Shown here in pieces: positions 43,243 through 55,412 of a stretch of 64,000 nucleotides of DNA. How positions within the stretch are numbered: the first letter of the stretch is position 1; the number at the start of each line of letters is the position of its first letter. A program made the translations under genes and the position numbers. Source of the stretch: Mesostigma viride (Eukaryota; Streptophyta; Mesostigmatophyceae; Mesostigmatales; Mesostigmataceae); the NCBI GenBank assembly GCA_009746045.1, contig RPFO01000015.1, positions 729,529-793,528 on the forward strand. The letters run 5' to 3'. The notes below the pieces were generated by a model. It was not told where the DNA came from and did not search any database. It was given only the letters and a program-made list of their open reading frames with translations.

Positions 43243-43880
43243 CTAGAGCTTATGCAGGGTTTTATACTCCTGCAAAAGGCGACTACACCCATCTAGCTCA
43301 CTCTCCGTATACCAGACTTTATCTACCTCACTACGAGCATACATCCATTTAACCTTATACTGGCGTTGAGTACCGCGGCCTCTTTTAATGTCTCTACTAT
43401 GGGCCACGATACTCTCTACCTCGTCCTCTACCTCGCCAGTATCAGGATTATGCTCTAAAGGGGCAGGGGCTAACTCTCTACCAGCAAACGTGCTTTGGTG
43501 GTAAAGCTTGAGCTGGCTTCTATGAAAGGTGCGCGAATGGGTTTGCCAAGAGGTAGGGATGTCTATCTCATACAAGAAATTACCTACTCTAGACAACACA
43601 CGGAAGGGTCCTAAAAAGGCGGGCCTGAGTTTCACTTTAAGTTCAGCCTCGAACTTGTGGGCGAATCGGCCAACACGAGGGCCTTCTACTAAGACTAAAT
43701 CTCCTATTTCTATCTCAGGTGCTCTCCTATATCTAATGAGGCACGCAACCTAGCAAGGTACTTGGCTTGCGCCCTATGGTACCCTGTAATAGCATTGTCG
43801 TGGGCATTCTTCATCTTATCTAATAACGCCTGCACACCTTCTACAGTATCTCGGGACACATCATCCTTGTCCCTTAACCC
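43243..43880 (-). pseudogene. Integrase tail and chromodomain-like segment, copy 2 (fossil)
   Basis: It contains LRPAFLGPFRVLSRVGNFLY, TSWQTHSRTFHRSQLKLYHQ, then EVEDEVESIVAHSRDIKRG, QRQYKVKWMYARSEVDKVWY and ends RLLQEYKTLHKL. This is a clearer version of the copy 1 tail. The chromodomain-like part has the aromatic residues (Y, W, W) expected in chromodomains. The element is truncated on the upstream side near 43880. Confidence 0.8.
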
Positions 43881-43889
43881 TTAAATGGT

Positions 43890-43944
43890 ACTCGGTCCGT
43901 TTTGAAGGACTGAGTTTTTCTCAGTCCTATTAAACGGACCGAGT
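43890..43944. repeat. 55-bp hairpin at the truncation edge of copy 2
   Basis: ACTCGGTCCGTTT ... AGGACTGAG, a TTTTT loop, CTCAGTCCT ... AAACGGACCGAGT. The stem is about 22 bp with a small bulge. It marks the point where homology to the retroelement ends, so it may be the tip of another inserted element whose other end is not found. CTCAG/CTGAG repeats continue to about 44000. Confidence 0.6.
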
Positions 43945-46556
43945 TTGTGGCCTGAGAACTAGCTCAGATTCTAGCAAACTTTTTGAGATTCTGTCTGGAC
44001 CAGCTTTGAGATTTAGATTTGTAGATTCTCGTGCACCCCTGGTTTACTACTTTTGGACACCTGGACAGGGACCTATGGTCAAGGAAAGTTGGGGGGGTAC
44101 CATGGCCAAACGAGGACGACGTGAATAAAAAGTATTCACGTCCGCGGCTATGGTGGCACAAACAACTGACTGAGGCGAGAGCATGGCTTGACGTATTCGA
44201 CTGAAACTTTGTAGGCATCATCCCTAGGTCTTATAAATGCTATTTGCGTAGCCGTGCATCATTTACAAATGCCTAGATATGTCCCGAGGTTATGTGGCGG
44301 CGCAGCAAATTGCGTGAGCGGCCAGGCGATGACAGTGCAAGCTCTACTTGTTGCTCGGCAGGAAATGTTCGGACTTTTGCGCATGGATGAGTTAGTTACG
44401 CTGTTGCTAGCACAGTTGATCATCAATGGCGGCCAGGACATTATTGAGGCTACGTTCGTGGGGTGGGCGTGCTAGCTACCGCAAACAAGGTAATCTGCGG
44501 TTTCGACCAGGTACGTTTTAGCCTTTTATCACGTCTCAGTGACCGCGCATGTGTCATATATTGTTTCTATACAAGTCTCGGGGCTATAATCGAGGCTTTT
44601 GTTACGGCCCAGACCTTTGTATGGGCGTAACAATGCCTTCAATAAATAAGTCGAAAGTCATTTGTTATTCGTTTGGGACTTTCGATAGCTCGCTTTCATA
44701 GTCCGCCGGACTATAGGACTCAATTCGGGACTTATTTGGGAATTTGTCCTAAGTTCGAGACTTTGTGTGTTTATTTGGTACTTTGTGTGTTCCGGACCAG
44801 TTATTTTGGGCCTAGCCAGAAGTACGAGATCTTCTAGGGGCCGGGCCGGCCCTAGACGTCATACAGAACCTATTGGGGCTTGACGGCAGTATCTGGAAGA
44901 TCAGCGCGCATGTCGGCGCGCCTGCACACCAACTTAAGGGGAGGTGGCACCCCAAAACCCTTAAAAATTGACATATGGTAATATCACTTGAAATCCATTT
45001 GCACAACCCTAAGTTATGATTGGGGGCACTAAATAAGATCTCTAGTGAGTTGTCCATGCACTTGTTGGGGGTACTACCCCCATAGATACGCCAATAATGC
45101 GCTATAAATAGCAAAAGACGCCAATTAGGGCTGGGTATGCCCCAGCCAATGCACACATTTATTTACAAAACTGCCTGCAGCGTTTTTAGTTCCCTGAGTT
45201 TGTAGCTTGCTGAGCTATTTACATCATGAAAAGGGCAAAACCTCGAACAGTTATTAATTTCCCGGCAAAATGACCCTTTTTTTACCGGACATTGGGAATA
45301 ACTTTTTATAAACACGTCAAAAAAATACTTTTTCCTGCAGCGAAAATCCGTCTGACAGGGGGACAACTGTGTTCCAAGTCCCAGGTCATTCTCAGTCTAG
45401 CTCAAGTTATAATAAGGTTTTGCGTGCTAAATCCTGAACATACGCTAAATGAGGTTTTTCTGTGTATAAGGCCACCTAGACATGATGTTTCCCATCCAAG
45501 AAGCCAAAAAACATGCCCAACTCGATCACACAACATAAGAAAAGGCTAGGCACTTCATCTGCCCTCCCCTGCCCTCAGCATGGCCAGCCTTGCCAGCGTG
45601 GGCATAGCAACACCATCGCTAGGCATACATGCACCAAGAGAGCATACACTATGCTCAGCCCAAGGTTACCGTGCAAATTTATGCCAAGAACTCAGCAAGT
45701 ATACGTGTAAAAACCTTAGAAAGAATGCCCAAGCAATAGAGGCAACTGCAGCCTGCAAACTTGGCAGCAAATCATACATGCTGTCTGCCAAGCATTCACA
45801 TCCTATCCAGCTTGCCTTGCTGCACACATAGCAGGGAAGTCTTAATGGTTATAGCTCAAGGAAAGCAATGGAAACACCAGGCTATCTAATGCCATGCCAC
45901 TCATGCAGTATGGCCAGCAAAAGAACCACTCTCACCTTCCTTTCCAATATGGCAATTTGCTAAGAAGCTGATGCCAGCTTGTTAGCCTCTAGGCACATGC
46001 CGGATGTCGTTACTAAAACAGGCGTGTCAGATCCGGCACATAACAAAGCGTCTGAGCAAGCTCATGTCCAAAGGATGATGGAAAACAAATGTCAACACAT
46101 TACCAACAACTTGACCTCGGCGCCTTAAGCATGCCAGCCACAAACTACACGAAATTGTACGAAATTGCTAGGAATCTGACGATGCAACCGAAAGAAATGG
46201 AGCGCTTCCTGCAGGGAAACTGCCCGAAAAAAGGGCGAAAGGCCGACGTTAATGCAACTGCCTGCGTGGAAATGTTTCATGCATAAACTGGCACGCAAGC
46301 TCGAACAATAAAAGACATCATCCATTGATCAGGCGAACAAGGAAGGTGCGCCTTCCGTGAATACGTCGAAGGCGACATGCGCAGGCCTGCGTAGGTTCTT
46401 ACCTTGAATGCCGGAAATGTAAAAGAAACCGGGAAGCTTTGGCACAAACTCGACAACACCATTAAGTTAGCCTCATAATCGCTCTTTAGAGCCTACGTTG
46501 CCTCACAATCGCTGCCGTAAACCTGCATTAAATTTCATGATCCGCAAGAGAAATTA
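43945..46556. other. No gene seen; possible LTR-like start near 44600
   Basis: Six-frame content is short and without motifs. At 44599-44631 TTGTTACGG... GGGCGTAACAA resembles the inverted start of the Ty3/gypsy LTRs (TGTTACG.CGTAACA) but the following sequence does not match them. Otherwise the sequence is unique and AT/GC balanced. Confidence 0.4.
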
Positions 46557-46970
46557 TTATATCCTGGACCCCCGCGCCCGTAGCCGTTCGAGAAATAAGC
46601 GATATTGCAAACCGTAAACTTTCCGCCATGAAATGAGGTCATCGACTAATCTTCTGCGAAATTCATGCATTTTTTCTAGCTTTTTAGATGCCATATCGAT
46701 TAATATTGCCTGAAGGCAAGCCGCCATGGCCACCTCCGCGAGGGTTGAGCGGTCCGGGCACACATTATACACCGTACGGACGGTACCGCGAATTTTTTGG
46801 CGCGGAAAATATTCGGCGCGCCACGTCCCCTTAAGCCAGCTTGGTAGCGCAGCTAGGTGAAATTGGTCTGTGGACGATGGACTCTCTCTCTTTGGTTTGA
46901 TGATTAATGAAACGAGTGTTGACGACTCTCTCAGACCAAGGGGCACTAATCCGGATGTCATTTGCCTCAT
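46557..46970 (-). CDS. Hypothetical open frame, 137 aa
   Basis: Starts MRQMTSGLVPLGLRESSTLV; a basic C-terminal helix (KKLEMHEFRRRLVDDLIS-like, ending ERLRARGSRI). No family, no neighbours and no clear splice or promoter signals. It may be a chance frame; listed because composition is protein-like (hydrophobic/charged alternation in the last 60 residues). Confidence 0.2.
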   Translation of the reverse strand: MRQMTSGLVPLGLRESSTLVSLIIKPKRESPSSTDQFHLAALPSWLKGTWRAEYFPRQKIRGTVRTVYNVCPDRSTLAEVAMAACLQAILIDMASKKLEKMHEFRRRLVDDLISWRKVYGLQYRLFLERLRARGSRI

Positions 46971-49637
46971 GACATGCCGTGTTATATAGCTAGATTAATT
47001 AATCATGCTATAAGGCCTAGCTGAGGATAAGCCGCTGCTCAGTTAGTCAATTTACTGCGATCTTTGCTTGCTATCGCGGTACGCGGATGCGCGGCTATGC
47101 CGGCTTATTAACCCATAGTCCGCTGACCCATTTTTGGCACTTTCATACCCCTGAAAATGAAAAAAATCATAACTCACAGGCCACAACTCCAAATACCCCC
47201 AACCAAGATGCTAGGAGTATCTACACTTCAAGGGCTTTCAGAATATGCAATAATACCATAGCAGGGCTTTATCAAAGCATTTGGATGATAGCTCCAGTCA
47301 AAGTTGGCCAAAAGACGATTTTTTTTCCCCAAGGAAAAGTTAACCCCCCACTTTTTTCCCAGGGAGGGTAGGGAACCTCAATACCAACATATGAGAACTT
47401 AGTTGGATAGTCCAATTGGGGTTTCCTTGGGTCAGACCACCCGGATAACCCATTACCTCTATATAACGTGCTCATATATGAGTGTGGGTTACGCGCGTGT
47501 AAACAGCTATCTATGACATGCAACACAATAATGCATTATAAAAAGCTATAAAATGCTGCCAAAAGTGCTGGAATACAAACACGTTGCCTACCTGCACTAA
47601 CGGAATGATACACTCCATAGATATGCCATAAACTGGGCACTTTCAGGGCTGAAACCACTCTCTACAACAGGCATGAAAGCTTGCTGAAATATGCAAAGAT
47701 AAAATCGTCATATGTAAGTCGTCATATATATCGACCTCGAGGGACCGTCAGACCGCCCCGTGGTCGGCCCGCACGTGGTCCTCGTATTGGCGGCAGCGCC
47801 TGTCACTCGCCCTCACTCGCACCGTGGCTGATGTGTTATTCCGCCGCACCCGGGCCGACTTTGTCGCGACCCATGCGGTCTAAATCCCTTCCAGGCCTGC
47901 ATGGTGGGCCGGCAGCGCTGTTGCTGCGTGTAGTTTTGTGATGTCTAGTTAGTTGTACCTTGTGCCGCTGGCGTGATCCTTGGATGTCTGTGTCAGATTA
48001 CTATTAATTTCTTCAGGGTTATTCTCCCAGTTATCGGGTTTTTCCTTATGTTGCATGCCTATCTCACCTCCGAAATCTATCATTCTCAATGAATATATAT
48101 TGCATGGGAGACGAATTCCGCTGCAAACAACACGCAAATACATTGTCGTACCCAGCTCGTTCATGTCCTGCCCGGGGTCCGCTGGCCGGGACCACCATAA
48201 CTCACAGATACCGTGGCTCTACGGGCATAGGCCGCCATAGCCGCGTCAAGCATGCATCCTTTATGATTACCAGGTTGATGTTTCGTTCAAAGATGACCTA
48301 TAAATGCGTCCGCATTCGCAGCAAATGCTGCAGGGGACATCCCGTAGCAAACCTAGATGCTCGGGCTGGCGCAGACTGCCCGGCCATAAGGAGAAAATCG
48401 ACATATGATGGGCGATGACTTGTCTGGCACTGACGACCAAGAAGGCAGTATTTTCCTACCAGTATTTTCCAAATCCTAAAAATGTGGCCATGCCTGACCT
48501 ACGAAAATCACGCATCATCATTCTGAGCAACATTCTAAACCGTTTCTAGCCGCGAGAAGCAAATTTCCCTGATAACGGCACGTTGGCAGCCATATCTTGT
48601 TGCGCGCGCGAGAGTGAAAATTTCCCGCCAAAGTCACGTGATACTTTCTCATTGCACGTACGTTGTAATTACCAAGCTATGGCGAATAACCCCCCCAAAC
48701 CTATGCATCACCTTCGTCCTTTAAGTGTTCCCAGACCCACCGGACAACTTCCCTCCGTCACGGGTGGCGCGGCGCTCCGGGAATTACGTGGTTTATTACG
48801 TTAAGTCAAAGTGTATGCGATCACATACACTTTTTGGACTATGGGTTTAACTGCACCTTATACTAGATTAGATCTTTCGCACAATCCGGATCGGGATGTA
48901 ACACTGGATCGGAGGTAGTTCTAGAGGTTTTCCACAGGTGCTCGCGAAGAGCCCTTGTGTTTAAGCCGCTAGGTGCATTCTTAATAGCGCAGGGCCTGCG
49001 CAGGACCGGCCCAATATTTAGTGAGATAGAAAGCCGAGTTCGACCCGCCAGCCTGGGAAGCTGGCTGTGGTGGACGACGGCATCGTCTAGCTGAAAGGGC
49101 GGTCATAGGATAGGGCTTAGAAGCATCACCTGTCGACTGGGCACCGACGGGGAGCTCGGCAGAGCCTCTGCACCACACAAGGAATCGGCGCCACAAGCTA
49201 GGGAGGAAAGTCGGTTGTGCAACGCCAAGGTACGTTTTGTCATGCAGTATGTGGTATAGTCGCTTGCAGCCAACCGCCTTGCTCCGTCTCTCTTACCTGC
49301 ACGCGTAGGAGGTGAGGTGATGTGCGCCCATCCTTGTTGTTTTGTTTGTGAATTTGTCGTTTCTGTGACGTATAGTGACTAGCGTCCTGGCTGCGAAAGC
49401 CGAGGACGCTGGTAGGGTGGTTTCCGTGGCTTAGTCCTTGCGAAAAGGCGGGCAGTTATCACGGAGGCTACCCTCTTGTATGGAATTAGGGGCGCGAAGC
49501 TCCTGATTTCTGTGATAGTGATTAGATTAGAGCCAGTTGGCATCCCCCCCCCCTGTGACAGGTCACACACTAGAGGTAAAAAGGTTCCTTTCTCTTTTCT
49601 ATCTCTGTCTGCTGGCAATAGATAGACAACGTGTGTG
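46971..49637. other. No gene seen; small hairpins and possible 5' LTR/leader of copy 3
   Basis: Nothing codes convincingly. A hairpin AAAGTGTATG/CATACACTTT is at 48816-48841, and GCCAGCCTGGGAAGCTGGC at 49048. The stretch 49200-49637 directly precedes the third retroelement's first reading frame and should contain its 5' LTR end and leader, but with no second LTR in the window I cannot place the edges. Confidence 0.4.
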
Positions 49638-50060
49638 ATGGCTAATAGTAATAATAGAAATAATAATAGATATAATAATGGACTTGGGGGTTGGGATAGT
49701 GATGTATCTAGGCAACTTTACTATGCTGTGGCACATGATGGAGGCACAGGGAAAGTAGGTATTTTCTATAGCTGGGTAGACTGCAAGAACTATATAGTGG
49801 ATAGGCATAGGGCTATCTTTAAGGGATTCAAGACAGCATGGGAAGCAGATAGGTTTATCCAGGAATACATGACACGTCCAGTAGGCTTGCACGTAGAGGC
49901 ACCACCTCAGGAGATTAGGACTCGCCCAATGCCTAGGGGCCGTAGCTGTGCACCCAATAGTGCAACAGTAGAGAGCAGGACGGGGGACACACAGGCTGTC
50001 ACAGTCACGTTCAGCCAACTCACTGTCAGCACCCCACCTAGGCAGCCACCTAGTTTCTAG
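49638..50060 (+). pseudogene. 5' reading frame with RNase H1 N-terminal (hybrid-binding) domain (retroelement part)
   Basis: About 140 codons. An Asn-rich start is followed by a domain with LYYAVAHDGGTGKVGIFYSW, VDCKNYIVDRHRAIFKGFKT and AWEADRFIQEY, matching the RNase H1 N-terminal / caulimovirus VI fold: Y-AV--G---GI--W--C---V-----A-FK-F-T--EA--F. That fold binds RNA-DNA hybrids or double-stranded RNA. The C-terminal third is Pro/Thr-rich and ends RQPPSF. It sits upstream of gag, where Ty3/gypsy elements normally have no frame. The family match is from memory of the consensus; no search was run. Confidence 0.75.
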
Positions 50061-50219
50061 AGGAGTAGAGTACTAATTATAGCTTACTATATAATAGCTA
50101 CATTAGCAGAATAACGTAGGGCAGTCGCTTGGTTGATTGCTTGTGGGCATGTGCATGGCATTTTCCTCCTTCTTCCTCTCTCCTTCCTTCCTTCTCTTGT
50201 GGATGTGGTACTGGTAAAC

Positions 50220-52342
50220 ATGCCGCGGGGTAAAAAGAAGGTACGCGGCACGACTAGGAGTCATTCCGAGGAGGGAGGTGCAGACTTGGATAGGCAGGGC
50301 AGCCCAGAGTACCAAGTACAGGAGGTATCACAACAGGGCTCGTCCTACCAGCAAGGCAGTCCTGTAGGTCACCCAGGTGAGCTGGCTAGTACCTCCCGTG
50401 AGCCGCGAAGGCCACGAGGAGCGGATAGGATGGATAATAGGGAGGAATACCAGCCGCAGCGAATGCAGGCTGAGTATAACCAGCTGATGGAACGGGCAGG
50501 TGATGAGACCCGGCCCAGATCGAATCCCACGAGTGCAGCCCAGCACCAGTCAGTGCAGCCGCAGCAACGCCCGCCCGGGCAGCCGCAGCAGCACCCAGTG
50601 CAGTCCCCACAGCAGCATTCGGAACAGCAACAGCCGTTGCCGCAGCAGTGGCAGCAGCAGCCAGTACAGCAGCAGCAGCCACCGCCGCCGCCGCAGCAAC
50701 AGTGGCAGCAGCCGCAGCAGCTTCCGCCGTTGCAGCAGCAGCAGCAGCCGCTAAGCCAGCCGACCGGGTCGCAGATGTTTGGTCCGCTTAGTCAGAACGC
50801 GGCCTATTATCACGCGCAACGTGCCCAACGATTACAACATCCCTGGGCGAGCGGTCGACGGGTTTCTTTTAGCGGTGACCTGCAGTCCAATGCGACATCG
50901 CTGTGGACCCAGGACGAGGCTAGGGTTCCACCGCCGGTATACGATGAGGCTGGGCCCGCGTCGTCCCATCCGGCGCGCAATGTCCCAGCAGCCGGACCTG
51001 CGCGGCCGAGCGTGTCGCATGGCAATAACCTCAACTTGAGTCGCATGGCACCCAGTGATCCTGGCTACGCGCATCCCTCGTCTGTCTGGCTACAACGCAG
51101 CGCGACTAGGTCAGCGCCTGCATCGGCAGATGACTCGTTGTCGATCTTTAATGTTCCGCCGTATCGCGCAGTGGGCGGACCTCGGGCCGACGCGTTTAAG
51201 GCGCCGCCCATGCCTGACTTTAAACCAGTGCCCAAGCTGCGCGCGACTATGAACCCTCGCGAGATCGACGAATGGACGCGTATGTGGGTACAGATCTACT
51301 GGGCGTGGTGCAACCACAATGGGTGGGAGCTAGCTACCGAGGTTCTTATCTCCTACGTCGTCACCAACTGCATGGATCCCTCAGTGGTCGGCATACTCAA
51401 CTGTGAGAGTGTCGCGTCGCGCTTGTACCCTCGCACAGTAGAGGAGCTACTAGAGCGCATTGAGCGCAAGCTGGTGCCCCCTGACTGGAAGCTCCACGAG
51501 CGTCTGGCTTTTTCCAAGCTACGCCAAGGCACCACCCGTTCCGCGAGTTTCTGACAGAGTTTGAAGCATTCTCGGCTCGCCTTGAGGACTTGACCTGGAC
51601 CGAATATAGGGCGCGGTTCATTGAGGCGCTGAGTCCGGAACTCCTAGATGAGGTGCTAAAGCGCTTTGCTGAGATACCGTGGGAGCAGTGGGATGTGATC
51701 GAGATCCAGCAGTACCTTCTAAAGGTGTCAGATGTGCTCGCACGCCGCCGCGCAGCGGTCACCTATCGGCATGCTGGTGCTGCACCGCGTCGCGTCCACT
51801 TCACTACGGTGGACCAAGATGGGTCCTCTGAGGACATTATCGACCACGAGCAGGAGGACGGCGACTATGAAGCGCCCCAGGTCAATGCAATCGATGCGTC
51901 CAAGGCGCGATGCTTCCGGTGCGGCGAGGTCGGTCATCTCAAGAAGGACTGCACGCGACCACCACGGGATCGCGATCGTGGCGACGAGCAGACGTCACCC
52001 CGTTTCTCCGGGCCTGCCTTCGGTAAGCGCCCGGAACAAGCACGGCGCCCAGACCGGCCTCGCAACGCGGGCGAGCGCGCAGCCAAGTTGCAGGACGCCC
52101 GGCAGCGTCCCACGCAGCACCAGACGCCCCGCGCTACGGGTCCTTCGTTCCAGCGGGTGAACCGCGAGTTGAATGAGTTGTTCTCACAGCAACAGGACTC
52201 GGGTAATGGCGCCTCGGGGGTTATGGATGGCAAGGCGGTCGCCGGCTATGGGCATGGCGACGAGGAGGATGAGGTAGAGGGGGAAGAGTGGACCGGGCGG
52301 TCGAACGAGGCGGTCTCCCGGCCCTCCGTTCCTCGTGCGTAG
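50220..52342 (+). pseudogene. gag region with CCHC zinc knuckle (fossil)
   Basis: Starts MPRGKKKVRGTTRSHSEEGG. The N-terminal half is Gln/Pro-rich low complexity (50.5-50.8 kb). The capsid-like helical part includes PREIDEWTRMWVQIYWAWCN and RLYPRTVEELLERIERKLVP, then WTEYRARFIEALSPELLDEV. The zinc knuckle is CFRCGEVGHLKKDC (C-x2-C-x4-H-x4-C). It is the structural protein region of the retroelement; broken in this copy. Confidence 0.85.
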
Positions 52343-52442
52343 TGTCCCTGCCTACACGGATAGAGGTAGATGTAGGACAGGTAGATAAGTAGCGCAAGTC
52401 AATAACGTCGGGCAGATAGACAGCTTAGATAAGGACACCCCG

Positions 52443-54577
52443 TTGGTAGCGAATACCAGCGTGGGCGCAGAATCAGTCGTTACAGTAGATAGTCGCACCC
52501 CGCTTGTAGCGAATACAAGTGCGGATGCATCCTTGGGCGAGACTTCTGCCCCAAGCACGCAGCCGGCCACGGGTAGCGCAGCGAGCTCCGACCAGCCTAC
52601 GCGCGCAACTCCGGCTGGTACCCGCAACTTGCTCCTTTTTAGGGGAGGTCTGGCTGTACCGGGATCAGCATTAGACCCCTACCTCAAGGACAAGACCGTC
52701 ATGGACGTGCAGTTCATGGTGGACACGGGTGCGTCTACGTCGTTCATCAACGAGGCATTGGCGCGTCGCGCAGGATACGACATCCGGCCACATGCGACAG
52801 TGGTGAATGTGACCTATTCAGATGGTCGCAAGAGCCCCTCGCCTGGTCGGGTTGATATCAAGGCTGTGATTCAAGGCATCCCTGTGGAGCTCACAGCCAC
52901 GGTCGCACCGCTGGGAGCTGCCGACATCATCATCGGCATCGACTGGCTGGACGCGCAGGATGTGGACATTAGCATTCGGCGTCGCGTGGTGTGGTTCCCT
53001 GACGGTTCCTTTTGGAGTCCTGTCAGCGAATACCAAGTGCAGGGCCCCGACGTGCATAACATCACGCACGAGCGGGAAGTCACCCAGCCCCGCAACGCCT
53101 CGCAGATCCTCATGAGCCTCAAGTCACTGGAGAGTAAGCTGCGTCGAGGCAAGGAGTACTACATGTACCGTCTTGACCTCTCCAACATAGAGGTTCTCCT
53201 TAATGAGATCGGCGTGGGGTTTACACCCGAGGAGACGGAGCGTTATAACGCGGTTCTAGCGCGACGGGAGAAGCTCTTTGACGAAAGCAAGCAGGAGTTT
53301 CCCCCGCACCGCTCAGTGCTCCACCGCATCCAGGTGAAGGAGGGCTATGGTCCCACGTCCTCCCCCATGTACCGCATGGGTCCAGTTGAGCTGGTGGAGC
53401 TGAAGAAGATCTTGATGGCGCTCTTGGAGCGGGGTCTCATCGAGCCTAGCAATAGCCCCTTCTCGGCTGGTGTGCTACTGGTCCCTAAGCCTGGGGGCAA
53501 GTGGCGGCTCGTCACGGACTACCGGAAGCTCAATGCTATCACGGTAAAGTCCAAGTACCCCCTTCCGCGCATCGACGATATCTTCAACCGCGTCCAAGGA
53601 GCCACGTGCTTTACAGTCCTAGACTGCGCGGATGGCTTCTGGCAGCTTCGCATCGCCCCGGAGGATTGTCACAAGACGGCGTTCAACACGCCCTTTGGGC
53701 ATTACCAGTTTCGGGTGGCCGCGATGGGTTTGTGCAATTCCCCCGCGAGCTTCCAGATGCTCATGAACGACATCCTCCGCCCTGTCATGGGAACCGCGCA
53801 TCTTCCGCAGGTTTCCCGTGACCTCAAGGACCCCAACAGGGGCGTGAAGCCCCCGTGGTCCTACAAGCGCACATGCGCTCTCGCGTACCTGGACGACATC
53901 CTCGTGTACTCCAAGACTTTCGAGGATCACTTAGAGGACGTCGACACAGTGTTGCGCATTATGGAAGAGGAGCATCTTTCGGTCCGCAAGGCCAAGGTCC
54001 GCGCTGGACGCAGCGTGCCCTTTTTGGGTCACACCCTCTCTGCCGCTGGCGTCGCGACGGACCCCGCAAAGATTGCTTCCATCCAACAGTGGCCGACCCC
54101 GACCGACGTCAAGGGTGTGCGCAGCTTTTTGGGTATCGCGTCATACTACCGACGCTTTATCCCCCGCTTCGCGACAATAGCTGCCCCCATCAACGCCCTC
54201 CTCAAGAAGGGTGTTCCCTTTGTCTGGTCGGAACCGTGCCAGCAGGCCTTCGAGGCCCTCAAGCACAGCTTGACCACAGCACCCGTGCTCGCTATCCCGG
54301 ATCTGTCAAGGCCCTTTGTGGTGGCCACGGACGCGAGCAAGGTTGCGATTGGCGGCGTCCTCCTACAGGACCAGGGTCAGGGGTTACAGCCGGTTGAGTA
54401 TATCTCCCGCACCATGATCCCCGCCGAGCGTAACTACCCGGTGCATCAGCAGGAGCTTCTTGCTGTGGTCTACTGCTGTCACACTTGGCGCCATCATCTT
54501 CGCGGGGCTCAGTTTGACGTTGCGATTAGCGAGCAGGGGGACCTTGATCCCCACCGGCTGATCATCCATGATGACTA
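52443..54577 (+). pseudogene. pol: protease, reverse transcriptase, RNase H (fossil)
   Basis: One long open stretch of about 711 codons. Protease: QFMVDTGASTSFINEALARR and ADIIIGIDWLDAQDVDI. Reverse transcriptase: LVTDYRKLNAITVKSKYPLP, TVLDCADGFWQLRI, AAMGLCNSPASFQMLM and the catalytic box CALAYLDDILVYSKTF. RNase H: PFVVATDASKVAIGGVLLQ and ERNYPVHQQELLAVVYCCHT. The family role is copying element RNA into DNA. It ends in the RNase H at the junction with an opposite-strand fragment. Confidence 0.93.
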
Positions 54578-55412
54578 GCGGCTGAGCACCGCTATCAAGC
54601 TTGACTGCGCCAACCAACGGACATGTCACCATGTCGCTCCATACATCTCCACAGGCTCCAACTGCTTGGAACGCTATGGACGGCTCACCATTGGGGTATG
54701 GAACCACCGTGGGAACCTGGGGAACTGCACTAGTGCGCTGCTGGCTACTTGTGCTGACCACTCCCGCTTGCACCACGGGCACTGCGGCTTCTACCGGCTG
54801 ACGCCCGTAGGTGACGGACTCAGAATTGCGCAAGGTGCGCACATCATACCCATCTGCGAACAACTGGATCTCGGACACAACCGACCCCAGCCACTCAACC
54901 CCCTTCTGCCCGAAGGTGTCGACCACCTGCCGTGCTGAAAACATGGGTACGTCCACAATGAACGGCATTGGGTACACAGGCGCCAATTGCCTACGCTGCT
55001 CCAGCCCAGCAGGGTTCGCATGCTCAAAAGCAGATTGCACCCCAGCCAGCGGCATAGAAAAGGACGCGGGCAGCTGCCCGGCAGGCAACATGGGTGCCTG
55101 CTGAAAAGAAAGCGGGCTGCGTGCCTGCTTGCCTTTGGTAGCCTCCGCAGCGTTGATCTCGACGTCACCCGGCATGGGCGCCCAGAATGGGTCCTCCCGG
55201 TACACCGTCGCGAATTGGTTGGGGGGCGCCGTCGCCTCCTCACCATGCTCATGATGGCAGCCACCTGGGCTTCCATCGAGTCGGTCTTGCCCGCCATCTC
55301 GGCAAAGTGGACCGTCTTGATGCCCGCGGCTGGACACTTGTTCATCAGGTGCCACTTCGTGTCTGCCACAACACCTTGAAATGGCCTTTTTTTTACATAA
55401 ATTATGGCCCAT
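54574..55412 (-). pseudogene. gag-protease scrap of a different retroelement, head-to-head with copy 3 (fossil)
   Basis: Read on the - strand: HLMNKCPAAGIKTVHFAEMA (end of a zinc-knuckle-like motif), a Pro/Gly linker, VDTFGQKGVEWLGSVVSEIQ, and near the left end VGAVKLDSGAQPLVIMDDQP, a DSGA retroviral-type protease active-site motif. It stops shortly after that motif, exactly where copy 3 begins to be readable in the other direction. Family not assignable beyond LTR retroelement. Confidence 0.55.

Larger units (their letters stand above)
34100..43880 (-). mobile_element. Ty3/gypsy-type LTR retroelement, copy 2 (fossil, 5'-truncated, twice invaded)
   Basis: Read on the - strand: integrase tail and chromodomain-like segment (43880-43243), the extra reading frame (43216 to 35404), untranslated stretch (35403-35021), then LTR starting TGTTACGTCG at 35020. 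It corresponds in order to copy 1 from about 2180 to 6074. A hAT-type element (41680-43039) and a CACTA-type element (36036-40139) have inserted, which accounts for most of the length. Apart from these it is less damaged than copy 1, with at least one break, but lacks everything upstream of the integrase tail, where a hairpin element adjoins (43890). The LTR's far edge near 34100 is approximate. Confidence 0.88.
49638..54577 (+). mobile_element. Ty3/gypsy-type LTR retroelement, copy 3 (fossil, cut in RNase H)
   Basis: In order: a small 5' reading frame with an RNase H1-type hybrid-binding domain (49638-50060), gag (50220-52342) with a zinc knuckle, then protease, reverse transcriptase and RNase H (52443-54577). 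Integrase and 3' LTR are missing: the copy ends abruptly where a fragment of another element begins on the opposite strand. It is broken, with about two breaks besides the truncation. RNase H sequence places it near copy 1. The pol part is well kept, suggesting a fairly young insertion. Confidence 0.88.

Noticed and set aside
50386-50754. Ala-rich and Arg/Ser-rich frames opposite or beside gag
   Set aside because: Shadows of the CAG-rich Gln tract in the gag region.
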